DNA of 60,000 bases from Hydractinia symbiolongicarpus (taxonomy: Eukaryota > Cnidaria > Hydrozoa > Anthoathecata > Hydractiniidae). Location: contig NC_079880.1 of NCBI RefSeq assembly GCF_029227915.1, positions 11,437,501 through 11,497,500 on the forward strand, read 5' to 3'. Positions 47,123 to 57,383 of the stretch are shown here, piece by piece (within the stretch, counting starts at the first letter, position 1; the number at the start of each line of letters is the position of its first letter). The position numbers were made by a program, and so were the translations under genes. The notes beneath the pieces are model-generated. The model had not been told where the DNA came from. It worked only from the letters and a program-made list of their open reading frames with translations, and searched no databases.

Positions 47123-47600
47123 TGAATCCAGACAAAGTGTTGAATTTTATAAAAGGATTGGGACTAAACAAGCAGCTTTTCTTGAAGGAGCACACCCACA
47201 CGGTAGCGACGATTCAACGGATTTGAACCCTATCCTTATTGAAAAAAACTAAAATGATCACAGATTAAAAATGGTGCTATTCGCTACTGACTCAGACCTG
47301 AAGCAGTTACGTCCTGGTCGCATTATTAGGTCAATTATAATTTCTTCCTACCTTGCTGATGAAAATTTATGTGTTCTAAGCACAGTGTTGTCCTGCATAA
47401 AAGAAACAAAAACCATAGCCACAGGCTATTTGTTTGTAACATGTGGAAATCCATCGAAGGATGCAATTCTGAAAGAGATTGTGGAAACATTAAAAAGTGC
47501 TGGAATTGACACCTCCATCTATACATCTCACAGCACTAGGCATGTAACATCCTCAAACCGAAATGAAGACGTCCAAGTTGACTTCTCAAAAGGCGGCTAA
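47123..47600 (+). pseudogene. Decayed tyrosine recombinase (Crypton/DIRS-like)
   Basis: A first segment near 47123-47222 reads LNPDKVLNFIKGLGLNKQLF... then TVATIQR, fitting the start of the catalytic domain with its first Arg. After stops and frameshifts, the frame 47271-47600 has DLKQLRPG, a YLFVTCGNPSKDAI block, and AGIDTSIYTSHSTRH, the H-x-x-R box of these enzymes. The final catalytic Tyr region is not recognisable. Such enzymes insert circular DNA by strand exchange through a 3'-phosphotyrosine. With at least one frameshift and no complete active site, this copy is dead. It could belong to the same family as the tail at 12266-12454. Confidence 0.65.
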
Positions 47601-49834
47601 GAATCCGAATCTGTATCTCTGAAACATTACGACCTTCCCGTTAGGTCGGGGGACTCTGTAGAATTTTATGATAGTATTCATCAAGACCACGAGTATTGTT
47701 AAAATTGTTTTTTTTTTAATGCCTTTTGGTGGATTTTCGTGGAACTGAGTTATTTCATTTCACTGACCAGCTTTCAACTCTTAGTTGATTTCTACATGGA
47801 AAGAGATACGATACGGAATCCCCCACAAATAGGATACATCCTTTAAAGTGGTTCAAGACTCCAGGAGAATTTCCGACGATGTAGGATTCTGCTGCCCTCC
47901 CTAACTATGCACCCAGTGCTAATTTGAAAGCGCTCGTGTCCGTCCACGAGAAAAACGTACTTTAAAACTTTTTTGTGGCAGCCACAAAATAAATTTTAGA
48001 CGAGGTAGCAAAATTAAGGAACGTCTAAATCCCAAAATCTAATAAAATAATTACTATAACGACACACAAATAATTATGTTTTATAAATAAATATCCATAT
48101 TCCTTCTTAGCAACATTTTTACAAAGTTTTTATGGCTGTGTAGGTAAAAAAGAAGCAAGTTTAAGATCTACTTACCAATAAACATTAAAAATAAGACCTT
48201 TAACTCAAGATAATTAATAATATTTTACATACAATCGTAGTGCCAGTATTTTATAACCTTCGTTAATACTTCTTGGAACTTTATAAACATCTTTCACAGC
48301 CATAATAATATTCTTTTCGTAGTTTGGTTCGCTTTTTCACAACATACATCCAATTTCGAACGATTAAGTTTGTTGTTATGAGATGGCGCCAAATTTGATA
48401 AATACACAGACGGAAAACAACAAATCGAACGTGCAATATGGCGGTTTCAGCTTTGTATACAAATCTTTTTTTTTATCTTTACTCATGAATTAGTTTACTA
48501 AGTTCAGTAATAAAAATAAAAATATTCTGTCGTGTTATTCAACTAATAGCATATTTGCTATTTTAATTTAACCAGTGTATTATTTTTAAAAAAAACAGTG
48601 TGATCATCGTGGCCATCACAAATGTATCTAATATTGTTTCTGAATAACCACCAGTTTGGCCAATGTGTAAAAATTCTAAACCATAAAATTAATGACTCAG
48701 TATTCAAAGATAAAAATAAAAACTGGTATTTTCCAATAAACTTCTAATGAGGAGATTTTCTGGGTATAATGTGAGTATAATAACGTGTTGTGCTGCAATG
48801 TTTTAAGGCACAAATTCACCTTTTTTAAGCAAGCAGCTTTAAATTATCATCCCTTAATATTAAAACAGCAAACCTTCAGCAAAACCATTTTTTTCTAACT
48901 AAATATTACAAAAACTAAACAAGATTTAAAGGGATATTCCAGATTGTCACAGCCGCATATAAGCTGGACACACATTGATAACAGCTGTTATTAGTTGAAG
49001 TGTTTTTATCTAGTGTAAATATTTATTTAAACTAGGGCAGTGTCCACACTGGTGCGACCGCTGCGTGCATCAATTTTTCAGTTCAAATAAATAAGTTTTC
49101 TTGCGAATGGTCATATATATCATCACTTTTGTTTAAGGCCAATTTATATGTATATATATTACAGATATTTATTATTGACTGCCTTTCAACCTATTTGTAT
49201 ACCTGAATCAGTTGAATATGCTGCTGGTTCCATACTTTCTATGCAAGAACTTATCCTATTTTCTGCAAAGCTTGCATATGCGCAGCAGTTGGAAAAGTGG
49301 TACGCTACGATAGGTGACCAATTTGCAATACCGCGAAATTTATTTTTCCATCGTTCAGTACGGCTAGGGCAGGTTAACTTTTCATTGGAAAATTTTTGGC
49401 CATGAAAAACAGAATATAATGCGCGGGAAGAGGCCACATTGCGTAGTTACTTTTCAGCATTGGAAATTGACGAAGCATGGTATAACAAAACCAAACGTAC
49501 TTTTTGTTTTTAAAGTAAATATTTACAATGTGAAAATAAAGAAAAGTCACATACCTATCAAAATAATAACAAAAAATAGAGAGCAAAAAAGTGTTTGATC
49601 TTTATGTGTTAGACCAGCTATCAACATGATATAAAAAGAGTTTTCATATAAAAGCTGTAATAGAAAATTAACGAGAAACGAAGTGTTGGATCATGATCTC
49701 TCAAATCAGCTCAATTTCTACAACTGACAAATTGGTACATATATAGCATGAAATAAGCAGTTTTCACAGTCCTACGGTAATAATAACACAAGTAGCACAA
49801 AAAAAAAGCCATAGTGGAATCATCTTCGAATAGT
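47601..49834. other. Non-coding stretch
   Basis: No supported gene. Overlapping frames at 49148-49437 on both strands are unassigned. Confidence 0.4.
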
Positions 49835-50818
49835 TCATTTTTTATGCATGGTCATTTTGCTAACTTTTTGACCTTTGGTGATAACAAAATCAACATCTGT
49901 GAGATTCAACAAATCGGATCGCAGTTTCACCTCATCCGCAATTTCTTCGCCGAAATATTCTTCAAGGACTTCTCTGTAAGCAGTTACGGTTAAAGCAACA
50001 TATTCGTTACGCATATCCAAAACAACACATATTTGGCAGCAGTTCGGTTGCTGCTTCAAATGAGTGACTGAGAAATCTCGACCACAGTGAACATTGGTGC
50101 AGGTTGCCAAACCAGTTCCTGGACGAATATCTACTTTTCCCTTACATATTTTGCATTGTAAGAAGGTTTTCACGACAATACTCTCAATAACGGGACAACA
50201 TACGATCATTTCCTTACGCGGTGTTGCTGTAGAATCTTTTTGCGCTACAGACTCATCAAATTGTACATCCAACGCTTCTGTTAAAAAGCAAATGATTGTC
50301 GAATAATTGGTTGTAAGAACCAGCTCTTCATTGAAGGTCTTGGTTGACGCATTTGCTATTTGAATCAATTGGAATTCCTTAACAATTTCCAATAAATCAG
50401 CCCAAATAGTGATCTTCAATGTTCTCGTACCATCACTAAAGATGCCCTCTCTCATTCTATCCTGGCGATTTTTACCCTGCTTCGTGTACACTTGACATGT
50501 TTCTTCTGAAGTGAATTTTATTTGACCAACCACTGATGTCACTAAACCATCATCATCTATATCAGCTAAACGCACTGCATCAGCATCGTTCATATCAAAG
50601 CCAATGGCATCTGATGCTGGTGAGATGACCGAGTATGCATTGAAGAAGAAAAGATCTTTGCTAGGTACAAGTTTCGCAAGTAATATTGGAGTTTTGTCAT
50701 GAAAAGCATCCAATATTTTCTGTCTAATGATTTTGATATTTTTGTGGTTGCTAACCAAAATTTTCTTGAAGTCCGTAGGACCACTTTTGATGAAAATGAA
50801 AAAGTAATCACGGGTTTT
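49835..50818 (-). CDS. RPA1-like single-stranded-DNA-binding protein, probably Helitron-associated
   Basis: 328 open codons from a CAG acceptor at 50819-50821 to the stop. The pattern is that of replication protein A large subunit: OB-fold segments with DIDDDGLVTSVVGQIKF and DGTRTLKITIWADL, then a zinc-ribbon OB fold with CKICKG and CTNVHC spacing (C-x2-C ... C-x4-C), ending near a VSKMTMHKK tail. RPA coats single-stranded DNA in replication and repair. RPA-like proteins are carried by many Helitrons, and a Helitron N-terminal protein lies on the same strand at 57384-59090, so I infer transposon origin rather than host RPA1. It is short for host RPA1 (about 600 residues). Confidence 0.7.
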   Translation of the reverse strand, partial: KTRDYFFIFIKSGPTDFKKILVSNHKNIKIIRQKILDAFHDKTPILLAKLVPSKDLFFFNAYSVISPASDAIGFDMNDADAVRLADIDDDGLVTSVVGQIKFTSEETCQVYTKQGKNRQDRMREGIFSDGTRTLKITIWADLLEIVKEFQLIQIANASTKTFNEELVLTTNYSTIICFLTEALDVQFDESVAQKDSTATPRKEMIVCCPVIESIVVKTFLQCKICKGKVDIRPGTGLATCTNVHCGRDFSVTHLKQQPNCCQICVVLDMRNEYVALTVTAYREVLEEYFGEEIADEVKLRSDLLNLTDVDFVITKGQKVSKMTMHKK

Positions 50819-51039
50819 CTGTTGGTTTTGTTATGGGTGAAGACGATGCGACAAAGCCAGTTATGTCTAAAAAAGAGGAGCATTATACAGGATTAGTTTG
50901 CTTGTACAGAATCAGGGATTTTTTATTCACAGAATACAGAGAATCGTCAACTTCATCTGTGTGTAAAATTTTTTTCAATATGTACCTTGAGATTATTGCA
51001 GTATTTTTATCAAGATTTTTTCAGATACAATTTTGTTTT

Positions 51040-51395
51040 TTATAAGCAACTCGTTTATGGGCAATTGAACTTGATTTCAAAAAGTATTAAGCAACTTCAG
51101 TCTTGACAATTCCAAACATAAGCACCTGTCTAAATTAGTATTGCACATGAATAATTCAAAGCCCAAGAAAAACGCACTATTTTTGTCTTCGTGGGCCGAA
51201 ATTGTGCCTTTTCCTTGTATTTCCCTTTAAAAAACTACCAGTAAATTAAGCCTGATTGCAATTTTTCTTTTCTTTATTATAACACCGAAAAGTTTATCAA
51301 GAAAAATAAGCAACCATTAAGCAACTTGAGATACAAAAATTGGTCAAAAAGTAAGCAACTTGAGTTCTTATCAAAATCCTAAGTTGCTTATAAAA
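51040..51395. repeat. Cluster of TAAGCAACTT words
   Basis: TAAGCAACT- or TAAGCAACC-type words occur near 51042, 51087, 51308, 51318 and 51351, and the complement AAGTTGCTTA near 51380, in about 350 bases between the RPA-like ORF and its possible upstream exon. Spacing is irregular. Confidence 0.6.
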
Positions 51396-51510
51396 AAATC
51401 ACGCATCATAGAATCAATTTTTAGCAGTTGGAAACATATCCGCTAAAATTTCTCTACAATAAAGTAAATCATTATGCTAAGCGAAATATGTATCAGACTT
51501 ATTCACTTAC

Positions 51511-51636
51511 CAATAGCAGTTGATGGTGCTGAGGGTGAATAAGGGGAAGATACATTGGTGAAAAGTCTTTTGCTTGGAGTTAATGGACTATCTGAAATTG
51601 AAGATGTCGATGCTCGTTTCTTGGGTGTACTTTGTT
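51511..51636 (-). CDS. Probable exon, Ser/Pro-rich linker, upstream of the RPA-like ORF
   Basis: 126 nt with a good acceptor (TTGCCTTTAG) and consensus donor (GTAAGT), phase 1 on both sides. It encodes a Ser/Pro/Thr-rich basic linker (STPKKRASTSS, SPLTPSKRLF). Such linkers precede OB folds in RPA-like proteins. The RPA-like ORF opens in phase 0, so a further exon or another acceptor would be needed to join them directly. Confidence 0.45.
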
Positions 51637-51888
51637 CTAAAGGCAAGTAACAAATTTCATGAAGAGGGAAAGGTAGTATTTTTATGCTAGCTGTTGAATA
51701 GATAAATCATTGAAAGTTTTGTCTACTTGTTTTGGTTGTGTTAGAATGAAAAAATTCACAACTCATCAAAATATTTGTACAATGCAAACGATCTCATTTC
51801 TGCAATGCTTTCATTTTCTGCAATGCTTTCATTTTCTACAACAGGACCTCTGTCGACAGGATATTGCATTTCATCATCATCAATCATA

Positions 51889-52735
51889 ATGGCGGCAAGG
51901 CGTGCGGACGTGTTTTGCTTGCTCCTGTTGTTCATTTTTATTTATACATGTTTTTGCATCAGAAAAAGTTGCTTTTGTCAACCAGATGGGATCAGTATCA
52001 CTATTACTGGTTTGTGTAAAGAACAAGAAGAAACATTCGTTTATTCGTCACTGTTTGCAGTTAGATCGAAGTCCATAGCTCGATACAGAAAAAGAAGTTT
52101 GATTTGTTTGTTATTACTGGCTTGCGGAGATGTCGAAAGTTGTCCAGGACCGCAATATGAACAGATAAAATCGTTTACAAACATGAAAGGTATAAAGTTC
52201 TTACACCAAAATATCAGAGGAATTTTTCATAACATGGCAAATCTTACTGCATTATTATCTTATGAAAATCGTATAGACATTTTGACATTATCTGAAACTC
52301 ACATCGAAGCACAGAGTGGGTTTGATAACAACGATTTATACACAATACCGGGGTACAACTTCATTTCACGTTGTAGAGAAATTGGGAAAGGTGGAGGTGT
52401 GGCCACTTATATATCGGAACAATTGACATGGAAAAGGAGGGAAGATCTAGAGGTGAATGACATTGAATGTATCTGGCTCGAAATTTTTCCGAAAAACGCA
52501 AAAAGTTTTCTTATATGCTGTATGTATAGACCCCCTGACTCATCTCTATATCTGAATTCTCGTTTTAACGAAATTTTAAGAGAAATGTTAATAGCTGTTA
52601 ATAAATTAACACTAGAAACAATCATTATGGGCGATGTTAATGTAAATTATTTGAAACAAGGTGATCATCGTGAAATCAAAGATATATTCAAATTGCAATC
52701 ATTTGTACAGCTCGTAAAAAAGCCCACGAGAATAA
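51889..52735 (+). CDS. LINE polyprotein, N-terminal part: membrane segment, 2A-like peptide, APE endonuclease
   Basis: The frame is open from 51775; I choose the ATG at 51889 (ATAATGGCGG). Residues 9-22 are hydrophobic (CLLLLFIFIYTCFC). A second hydrophobic block ends in LLLLACGDVESCPGPQ, a 2A-like motif, at codons ending 52152. The endonuclease follows: LHQNIRG (active-site Asn), LSETH (Glu), GGGVATYI, YRPPDSS, IIMGDVNVNY (Asp-x-Asn) and KPTRI. The domain nicks target DNA to prime reverse transcription. 2A-like peptides at the N-terminus of CR1/L2-type LINEs are known from invertebrates, where they can release the N-terminal segment by ribosome skipping or act in protein targeting. The last six catalytic-region residues, including the SDH box, lie beyond the Harbinger insertion. 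Confidence 0.85.
52099..52152 (+). other. 2A-like ribosome-skipping motif with Cys in place of Asn
   Basis: Encodes a Leu-rich stretch then GDVESCPGP. The usual consensus is D-V/I-E-x-N-P-G-P; here the Asn before PGP is Cys. Asn is strongly conserved in active 2A peptides, so skipping may be weak or lost and the block may serve as a signal/membrane sequence. Confidence 0.75.
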
Positions 52736-53124
52736 AGCTAAGGCGCCACGAGGAACATTTTCATGCGCGTGCTATGCAACATTGCTGCATAGCACGCGCA
52801 TAAAAAAAATTACTCGTGTCCCATGCCTATTTTTCACTGCAATGCAGCAAAAAAATGTTGCATGGAGCAAACATTTTGCTCCACAACTTCGGGGACAAAA
52901 TAGATCTGAATCTATTTTGCTCCCGTGCTCCGGGGACAAAATGTGCTGAAAAATTTGTTGTGGAGCAAATGTTGCACGTGTCCCCACCTTCTGCAACAAA
53001 TATTTTACAAAATTATTTGAGGCATTATTTTATTGACCAATCAAATCACAGAAAGATATAAACAAGTTTTTTTCTTGAGAAGTTGAACTGCAAGTGAAGA
53101 GTAGCTAGTGAGAAAATAGCGAAA

Positions 53125-53775
53125 ATGGCGGATGAAAAGAAAAAACTATCAGACGAGGAGAAAGTTACTTTAATAAACTTTTATAAAGCGAACCCAACGT
53201 TATGGGACAGTGGGAATATATATTACAAAAATAAAGACAAAAAAGAAGCTGCGAAAATAGACCTTGTCACTGAATTTGAGGGGGCGTATAGTTGTGATTT
53301 TCTAGAAAAAGCATTCCATTCTCTTCGTTCATCGATGCTCCGTGAAGTTAAACGTAATGCTGGAAGCGAAGTTCCATCGAAAAAGTGGAAGTTTTATGAA
53401 CAAATGGAGTTTATCGTAACTGATCTTTCAAAAGAAAAGAAAAAAGCGCAACTTTCGTCCGACGAGTTGGAAGAATTGATTGATTTTTATCGTGAAAATC
53501 CCGCGCTTTGGAACCACACTCTACAAGATTATAGAGACAGAGTGTTGCGCGAAGCTCTGATGGTCAAACTGAGTGAGCGTTTTGATGGGAAGTATACCGT
53601 AAACGAGCTCAAAACGTCATGGCATAACGCATTGACAAAGTATAGAAGTGAGCGCAATAGGGAGATTGGATCAAGATCCTCTGGTGCAGGTGTAAACGAA
53701 GCATATTTTTCTACCTGGCACCATTATAATCAAATGGATTTCGTTAAGATTACTTTCGTAACAGTCGATAATTGA
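53125..53775 (+). CDS. Harbinger MADF (Myb/SANT-like) DNA-binding protein, C-terminally cut
   Basis: 216 codons from ATG in good context (AAAATGGCGG). Two MADF-like domains in tandem: about 7-95 (LINFYKANPTLWDSGNIYYK ... WKFYEQMEFI) and 107-205 (LIDFYRENPALWNHTLQDYR ... WHHYNQMDF). The two repeats align with each other. In Harbinger elements this protein binds the ends and helps import the nuclease into the nucleus. The frame ends abruptly a few residues after the second domain, in sequence that overlaps the 3' end of the opposite-strand transposase by 26 bases, so its natural C-terminus is probably gone. Confidence 0.85.
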   Translation: MADEKKKLSDEEKVTLINFYKANPTLWDSGNIYYKNKDKKEAAKIDLVTEFEGAYSCDFLEKAFHSLRSSMLREVKRNAGSEVPSKKWKFYEQMEFIVTDLSKEKKKAQLSSDELEELIDFYRENPALWNHTLQDYRDRVLREALMVKLSERFDGKYTVNELKTSWHNALTKYRSERNREIGSRSSGAGVNEAYFSTWHHYNQMDFVKITFVTVDN

Positions 53776-54643
53776 AGATGCGTTTGTTTACTGTCAGATT
53801 TTTTTGTGGATAAGGCTTCATCAGGTAATTCTTAAGAGGAAACGCATCATCTCCTGTTATCACATACGGCACTTTGTTGTTTCGACCTGGTAAATTGCAA
53901 ACCTCTGGTAAATTTAGCGATCCACTGTCTAGCGCCTTCTTTAAATTACATTGGTCCCATATACCTCCATCAGAATTTCTACCGTTCGCTCCAACTTCCA
54001 CATAAAGAAACTCATATTCTGGCCCGACAAGAGCCATGAGCACTACACTGTCTGTCCCTTTATAGTTTCGGTAATGAGACCCTGAATTTGGGGGCTGCTG
54101 AATGACGATATGCTTCCCATCGAGAGCACCTAATCCATTTGGGAAGTTCCAACGCTCATTGAACTTTCTGGAGATATCTAGCCATTCCCCCTGTGTTTTC
54201 GGAGTTGAAAGGAAGGTTGGACCCAACCTCTTTATGATAGCTTCAGATACCTCCATAACAGCTGCTGAAATTCTTTTTCTTGACACTCTGAATTGAAATT
54301 CTAAAGACCTGAAAGTCTCACCAGTCGCTAAGTAACGTAGGGCCACGCAAACGAGCTCAGCTGGTGTGATAGAATTCCTCATATTTGTATCTTGTTTCTG
54401 CAAATCCTCAGAAAGAAGACCGACTAGGTATTCGAATTGAGCGTTATTCATACGTATATACCCTCTACATTTCTTCTCATCGTTTTTTATTTCGTTGAAG
54501 ATTGTATGAAAAGCGCCAAGACACTCTCTATTCCCAAGCCACGGTTGCACCCAGCAATTTCTTGGTGGTTCTTCACGATCTTCCTCTTCTTCTTCGTCCA
54601 ACAAAAGTAAAGCTAAAATAACTTCTCTGTTTATTCCTGCCAT
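53750..54643 (-). CDS. Harbinger DDE transposase (DDE_Tnp_4 type), C-terminally cut
   Basis: 297 codons. An acidic N-terminus (DEEEEEDREE), a helix-turn-helix-like stretch about 112-130 (FQFRVSRKRISAAV), then the nuclease: D175 in LGALDGKH, D225 in GANGRNSDGGIW, and GDDAFPLKNYLMKPYP (265-280). The family continues after FNYRLSRAR with the catalytic Glu in a V-E-N-x-F-G motif; here the frame ends at NYRLLRK, so the last catalytic acid is missing. The enzyme would cut the element out by DDE chemistry with 3-bp targets. This copy should be inactive but its ends may still be mobilised by an intact relative. Confidence 0.88.
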   Translation of the reverse strand: MAGINREVILALLLLDEEEEEDREEPPRNCWVQPWLGNRECLGAFHTIFNEIKNDEKKCRGYIRMNNAQFEYLVGLLSEDLQKQDTNMRNSITPAELVCVALRYLATGETFRSLEFQFRVSRKRISAAVMEVSEAIIKRLGPTFLSTPKTQGEWLDISRKFNERWNFPNGLGALDGKHIVIQQPPNSGSHYRNYKGTDSVVLMALVGPEYEFLYVEVGANGRNSDGGIWDQCNLKKALDSGSLNLPEVCNLPGRNNKVPYVITGDDAFPLKNYLMKPYPQKNLTVNKRIFNYRLLRK

Positions 54644-54750
54644 ATTTTAATCACACATGAACTCAATAAAAAACTTAAGGATACGGTATACCCTTTGAGC
54701 ATGATTTTTTAACTTCGATTTTCGAAATAATCTTGCAGCAAATAAGATGT

Positions 54751-54830
54751 GGCGCCACGAGAAACATTTTCATGCGCATGCTATGGGACATGTTGCATAG
54801 CACGCGCATGAAAATGTTCCTCGTGGCGCC
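54751..54830. repeat. Foldback duplication of the Harbinger terminal repeat
   Basis: The right end carries the terminal repeat twice in opposite orientation: ggcgccacgagaaacatttt...gcatgctatg, a 9-base spacer, then gcatagcacgcgcatgaaaatg...tcgtggcgcc. About 35 bases per arm pair with few mismatches. The left end has a shorter version around 52770-52800 (gctatgcaacattgctgcatagc). Confidence 0.85.
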
Positions 54831-54839
54831 TTAGCTTAA

Positions 54840-57085
54840 CGCAAGACACTGAAACATTAATTGATGTGATATTTACTAACAAAAGTTCGACGATCTCCCA
54901 CACGGACGTTCTACCTCTGAGTCTGAGTGATCACGATTGTATTGGTTGCGTAAGAAAAGTTAACCATCAAAAGTTTAAATCGCGCACCACACGATGTCGA
55001 AATTACAACAAATATGACCCTGAAAAATTGAACACAGACATAAATAATCATGATTGGCAACCTATGTATGAAATGAGTTCCGTGGAAAGTTCCTGGGAAT
55101 ATTTTAAAACAACAGTACATGCTATAATCGACAAGCACGCTCCCGTTATAACCAAAATGGTAAAAGGACGTTCCTGTCCGTGGTTGAGTGCTGAAATTAA
55201 GAAACATATGAACAATCGAGATAAACTCTTGAGAAAGGCACGAAAAACGAAGAAAGCGTCAGATTGGTGTTTGTACAGACAATTAAAAAATCTTTGTAAC
55301 AACAAAATTCGAGTTGCAAGAAATGGTTATCAGAAAAACTTGTTAGTGGAAAACCGGCATAATCCTCGTAAGTTTTGGAAAACAATCAAAAGCATATTTC
55401 CTGCAGGAAAGTCATCATCTCCAACAAATAGTGATCAGCCGGATGCAGCTGAGAAACTTCTTTACGCTAACAAATTTTGTCGATACTTTTCAGATTGCGC
55501 TAGAAAATTGAAGGACGTCGCTTTTCCATTACGAAACCTTATATGGAGATATACTCCAATAATTTCGACCAGGACTGATAAACTCTTTCATTTTCATTAC
55601 GTCACGAAAGTGTTTGTCGAAAAAGAATTAAAATCTTTGAAGAGAAAGAAAGCCACCGGTGCAGATGACATACCACCGGGTGTTTTGAAAGATGCTGCTA
55701 CACTCCTTTCTCAACCATTAGCATTCATTATAAACCTGTCGCTGCGTACCAGTACAATACCGTCGGACTGGAAAATCGCAAAAGTTACGCCACTTTTTAA
55801 GGGAGGAAATTCATCTGAAGAAACAAACTATCGACCTATCTCAGTTCTTCCTATAGTTTCCAAGATTCTAGAACGTGCTGTTCATCACCAATTAATTGAT
55901 TATCTAGAATCAAATAACTTACTTTCTCGAAATCAATTTGGGTACCGTCGAAAACGATCAACGGAGATGGCGACTACGTTATTAACGGACAACATCAGGA
56001 AAGAAGTAGACAGTGGCAATCTAGTTGGTGCAATTTTTGTTGACTTGTCAAAAGCATTTGACACTCTTAGTCATGGATTATTACTGTCAAAATTATGTTC
56101 TTATGGTATTAAAGGAATTGCTTTGAATTGGTTCTCAGACTACCTCTTCAATAGAAAGCAGTATTGCGTAGTAAACAAAGCATCCGAAGAGAAAAGTATT
56201 GTCTGTGGTGTACCACAAGGATCCATCTTAGGACCTATCTTGTTTTTACTTTATTTCAATGACTTTGAAGAGTGCGTTAAATATTCTGAAGTCATAGAGT
56301 TTGCAGATGACACGGTGTTATATTTTGCGAGCAAACGGTTACAAGACATCGAAGACAAGTGCAATTACGATCTTGAGAAGATAGCCGAATATCTCAAAGA
56401 TAACGAATTAGTAATAAATCTCAGAAAAGGAAAGACCGAGTCAATGGTATTTGGAACTCAAAAACGACTCTCGATGTATTCACGACAAATGAATTTATAT
56501 TACAATGACGTTCCAATATCTTCAACTACACATTATAAGTATCTTGGTACTGTTTTGGATCCATCTTTGAACATGAACGAAAACTTCAACACGATTTACA
56601 AAAGAGCTTCGAACAAGCTACGTTTGTTAAGTTCACTCAAAATGGGTCTTACTGCGGATGCTGTTAGAAAGATCTACACAGCTATTATTTTACCAGGATT
56701 ATCCTATTGCAGTAACGTTCAGCTCAAATTCAGTGATACTCAAATAAAGAGACTCGAATCCATTGACAATCGTGCTAGAATTCTGACTCAACAAAATGTT
56801 CCTGAGATCAGAAAAGAAATTGAAAAACGAGCTGTGCTGTTTGTTAAAAAATGTTTGGATGGTAATGTCTGTGATAACTTTCAAGACTACTTCACTGTGA
56901 AGCGTCATCAAAGAACAACAAGAAACAACGGTTTTCTTTTATTTATACCTAAAGTGAAATTAGAATTTGCAAAGGGAAGCTTCTTTTCAATGGGTGTGAG
57001 TTTATTCAACTCTTTACCCATTGGAATTAGGCAATGTGAAATTTTTGAGGAATTTAAAGCTTTGTGTCAAGCACATTTTGTTTGA
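54840..57085 (+). CDS. LINE polyprotein, C-terminal part: endonuclease end and reverse transcriptase
   Basis: Continues the frame of 51889-52735 after the Harbinger insertion. It opens with TQDTETLIDVIFTNK and the endonuclease LSLSDHD box (catalytic SDH), then a basic linker (NPRKFWKTIKSIF), and the RT domain with NYRPISVLPIVSKILERAV, DLSKAFDTLSH, GVPQGSILGPILFLLYFND and catalytic FADD (residues 479-482 counted from the ATG at 54866). It ends FNSLPIGIRQCEIFEEFK. The domain makes the cDNA at the nicked target. All catalytic motifs look intact, so the LINE was probably active until the insertion. Taken alone this half would begin at ATG 54866 and lack most of the endonuclease. Confidence 0.9.
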
Positions 57086-57383
57086 TAAGTGTATTTGTGA
57101 GTGTGTTTTCCATACAGCCTGGTTTAGCTTTTGACACAATCTTTTTGAGTTTTGTGTTAACATTCTTTTTCAACTGAGGACTCTATATAGTGCACCGTTT
57201 TGTGACAGTTTCTTAGTTTGTTTCCCTGTTTTTCTCGATATAGTCTTTCTCTCTTTTTGTCTCTCATTTTATTCCGTACAAATATACATAATCTTCACAT
57301 TACATATTTACTTTTTATCTATTGTATATAACCATTTTAAATGAATACTAATATTTTTAACATTTTATTTTCAGGACGCATAT

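Larger units (their letters stand above)
52736..54836 (+). mobile_element. PIF/Harbinger element, 2101 bp, with TAA target duplication
   Basis: TAA at 52733-52735 and 54837-54839 flank inverted ends AGCTAAGGCGCCACG / CGTGGCGCCTTAGCT. The two convergent genes are a MADF-type DNA-binding protein (plus) and a DDE nuclease (minus), the standard Harbinger pair. Removal of the element and one TAA restores the LINE reading frame (AGA ATA A|CG CAA). Both genes are truncated where they meet. Confidence 0.92.
51775..57350 (+). mobile_element. 2A-bearing LINE (CR1/L2 group), split by a Harbinger element
   Basis: 5' part 51775-52735, 3' part 54837-57350, interrupted by the element at 52736-54836. Together they encode an N-terminal membrane/2A region, APE endonuclease and reverse transcriptase in one frame of about 1030 codons from the ATG at 51889, with no other stops. 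The 3' limit is approximate; no clear poly(A) or microsatellite tail is seen before the Helitron sequence resumes at about 57380. The LINE sits antisense between two minus-strand Helitron-type genes. Confidence 0.75.
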
